Assembly: GCA_008360955.1 (NCBI GenBank)
Contig: LUCM01008702.1
Span: forward strand, 97,449 to 161,448
Direction of reading: 5' to 3'
Source: Fasciolopsis buskii
Lineage: Eukaryota; Platyhelminthes; Trematoda; Plagiorchiida; Fasciolidae
DNA length: 64,000 nt
Position numbers and translations under genes: made by a program
Shown here: piece by piece, positions 61,983-64,000 of the stretch
Layout: each line of letters opens with the position of its first letter
How positions within the stretch are numbered: position 1 is the first letter of the stretch
Notes under the pieces: generated by a model
The model's input: the letters and a program-made list of their open reading frames with translations, nothing else
Databases searched by the model: none
What the model was told of the DNA's origin: nothing

Positions 61983-64000
61983 ATGTACTACCCAACTCAA
62001 CTGTATGTTCTCATTGTGATAACTTTACCCAATCCGGCCACATCAGTGCGCGGCTGTGTTACCTACGTAGCCGGAGAAGATTATTCAATGCGTCAATCAA
62101 TTTGTGACAAACCGGATACCCATTTTCTCACTATCCCAGCCTCGCTGCCAAGTCAGGTGGTTAAACTGACGGTGAACCATCAGGATATCAGTGAACTTAA
62201 TGCTAGTCAGTTTAAACACTTGCCAAATTTGACGTACCTCGATTTGGATTCGAACAAAATCGTCCGCATTCATCCGAACACTTTCCATGTTCTCAAACAC
62301 TTGCGTACGTTGAGTCTGCGATTCAATCTGCTTGTATTCAGCGCAGACTCCTTTCATCCAGACGTACCTCACGGATTGGTTGGTTTGGAATCATTAAACA
62401 TGCTACAGAATCCAATGGGTTACGTTCCAAAGAGAATTTTCGCCCCAATTGGTTCTTCTCTCCGATTACTGGTTCTATCCGGCGGATCAGAGGACTTTCA
62501 GTTAGATCCCGGCGCTTTAGATGGCTTAACAATGCTCCAAGTATTGGATTTAAGCTACAATCACTTGGAAACACTAGCTGAATCTTTCGAAGCATCGCTT
62601 CATTACATGCAGCTGAAGGAACTGTACTTGTATGGCAATCCCTGGAGATGTGATTGCAATTTACGGTGGCTGAAAGTGTGGTTTCTGAAGTCCAACAATA
62701 AGCTTATCTACTCCAGACCAATGCCTGAAGGTGTGAACAAAAATTTACTGGATCCGAGCACTCAACGCTGGTATGATTACAATTACGACGGGAATGGAGA
62801 CACACCGTCCCTACTTCAACCAAGGTGTGTCTCCCCATATTCGCTATTCGGACGTCCTCTTTTCAGTTACCAAACGCTGTCGGGGCTTCAGCCAGTGCGT
62901 ACCACCGATTTTCATTGTCTGCCACAGGCTTTGACTCAAAACCAGCCGATACAAATCATGGAAGGTAGTAACGCTACACTGGTTTGCGAATTTTTCGCGG
63001 ATCCGACGGGAATTGTTGCCTGGTATCGTAACGGAACATTAATTCAACAACGCTGGGAACGTGTAACTATGCATCAGTCCACCGGGAGGACATTTCAGGC
63101 GGAGTTAACTATCAAAGATGTGCAACCCACAGATGCTGGAACCTATGTTTGTTTTCTGGATACCGGTCACGGACGAGTAAATACCACATTTTTAGTTCAG
63201 GTGAGCACAGACGTTCAGTCTGTTTCGGCAAAATTTAAGGATGGTGTTCTGCGTTGGATCAATCGTTTGAACACCTCATTAGTATTAAAGTACACTGGAA
63301 TTATTGCTTCCTGTCTAATCATGCTATTGCTAATTATCGGATTATTTATCTACTGCTTTTACGGACGACGAAACAGGTTATCCAAAACTCGTATTAATCA
63401 ACATGAAAATGTGATTAAGCACATGGAATCCGAATCGTATTTGAACAATGAGTCACCAAGTAAACTACAAAGTAATGCGGGAACTTATGACTATCTGCCA
63501 CCTCGGCCACTGGTAGCGCCCCAGTCCTCTTTGGTCAGACGTGACAATTTGTCCACCGAATTAAAAGAAAACGGTATGCGTGAGATGCAGCTGATGTCAC
63601 CACCAGGTGACAAAGTGGACAATTATGTTACTTTTCGAATCTTGCCAACCGATACCAAATCCGACCTCTCTCAAAGATGTTCCATGCATAATTATGCTAT
63701 CATTCATCCGGTGGGTCCTGATTCAGTTCTGTTGGATGGTTCTGCACATGGAGTAATACCACTGCCCTCTTCTGCTCAATTACTGGTCAGTCCAACAGCC
63801 GAGTCTACCACATTATCCAACACTGACCAGTCGCATTTGTTAGTTTTCAAAGAACCTGAACGTCACGTGCCTAATGTGAATTTGTCCAGCATTATTCATT
63901 CGCCTGGACCGGTGATACCTAGCAATCGTGACACTCTTACTGCGGCAACTGAACTGACGCCCTGCCCTCTTCATGGGCATATCTATGCAACTCTTCATCC
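61983..64000 (+). CDS. LRR-Ig single-pass receptor, Kekkon/LINGO/AMIGO-like (3' partial)
   Basis: 672 codons are visible without stop or intron; the gene continues past the window edge. Residues 1-22 form a signal peptide (hydrophobic LYVLIVITL, then PATS). An LRR N-cap has only two cysteines (C25, C41). About six LRRs span 57-217 (e.g. LTYLDLDSNKI, LQVLDLSYNHL). The LRR C-cap starts NPWRCDCNLRWL (C223, C225), but its remaining cysteines C282 and C312 are widely spaced. One Ig domain spans about 321-407 (C335, W347, DAGTYVC with C390). A membrane helix lies at about 436-460, followed by the stop-transfer GRRNR. The >200-residue cytoplasmic tail contains YDYLPPRPL and YATL. Six N-glycosylation sequons lie outside the membrane. 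Such proteins act as cell-surface adhesion or signalling receptors, often neural. Start 61983 is chosen because the signal peptide follows at once. The frame is open back to 61818, so ATG 61866 (39 residues more) or splicing at TTTCTCCCAG (61930) are alternatives. Family is secure; orthology is not. Confidence 0.95.
   Translation, partial: MYYPTQLYVLIVITLPNPATSVRGCVTYVAGEDYSMRQSICDKPDTHFLTIPASLPSQVVKLTVNHQDISELNASQFKHLPNLTYLDLDSNKIVRIHPNTFHVLKHLRTLSLRFNLLVFSADSFHPDVPHGLVGLESLNMLQNPMGYVPKRIFAPIGSSLRLLVLSGGSEDFQLDPGALDGLTMLQVLDLSYNHLETLAESFEASLHYMQLKELYLYGNPWRCDCNLRWLKVWFLKSNNKLIYSRPMPEGVNKNLLDPSTQRWYDYNYDGNGDTPSLLQPRCVSPYSLFGRPLFSYQTLSGLQPVRTTDFHCLPQALTQNQPIQIMEGSNATLVCEFFADPTGIVAWYRNGTLIQQRWERVTMHQSTGRTFQAELTIKDVQPTDAGTYVCFLDTGHGRVNTTFLVQVSTDVQSVSAKFKDGVLRWINRLNTSLVLKYTGIIASCLIMLLLIIGLFIYCFYGRRNRLSKTRINQHENVIKHMESESYLNNESPSKLQSNAGTYDYLPPRPLVAPQSSLVRRDNLSTELKENGMREMQLMSPPGDKVDNYVTFRILPTDTKSDLSQRCSMHNYAIIHPVGPDSVLLDGSAHGVIPLPSSAQLLVSPTAESTTLSNTDQSHLLVFKEPERHVPNVNLSSIIHSPGPVIPSNRDTLTAATELTPCPLHGHIYATLH

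Overview
The window is animal nuclear DNA, most probably from a parasitic flatworm (digenean-like). GC is about 40% by eye. It has no bacterial-style gene packing, many TG/TA microsatellites, decayed non-LTR retrotransposons, a tRNA-derived SINE whose tail looks like the hammerhead-bearing SINE type I recall from trematodes, and fold-back elements with Penelope-like hammerhead relics. The species cannot be fixed by eye, and no database was consulted. An 836-base run of N (38500-39335) and a single N (59779) show that this is a draft scaffold.

Only one gene is well supported: an uninterrupted coding region from 61983 (possibly 61866) to the right edge. It encodes a secreted-then-anchored receptor with leucine-rich repeats, one immunoglobulin domain, one membrane segment and a long cytoplasmic tail (Kekkon/LINGO/AMIGO-like architecture). 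Its 3' end lies outside the window.

The remaining ~61 kb is intergenic or deep intronic. From left to right: a tRNA-Leu-like SINE (304-425); a purine-skewed tract (1.5-3.1 kb); a fold-back insertion with 131-bp perfect arms and a 14-bp target-site duplication (6097-6439); a collapsed relative in the opposite orientation with its own 13-bp duplication (15260-15417); hammerhead-like fossils on the minus strand near 9.45 and 33.7 kb; a broken LINE interrupted by the sequence gap (38.2-40.1 kb); a LINE 3' remnant near 45.4 kb; and a duplicated fold-back unit around the single N (59453-60057). Open frames of 60-162 codons elsewhere are no longer than expected by chance in ~40% GC DNA. A few on the minus strand at 46.4-50.4 kb sit behind good splice acceptors and are listed as weak exon candidates.

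No genes can be shown to work together here. The biological interest lies in the LRR-Ig receptor and in the small fold-back family, which shares termini, flanking duplications and a hairpin resembling hammerhead stem II.
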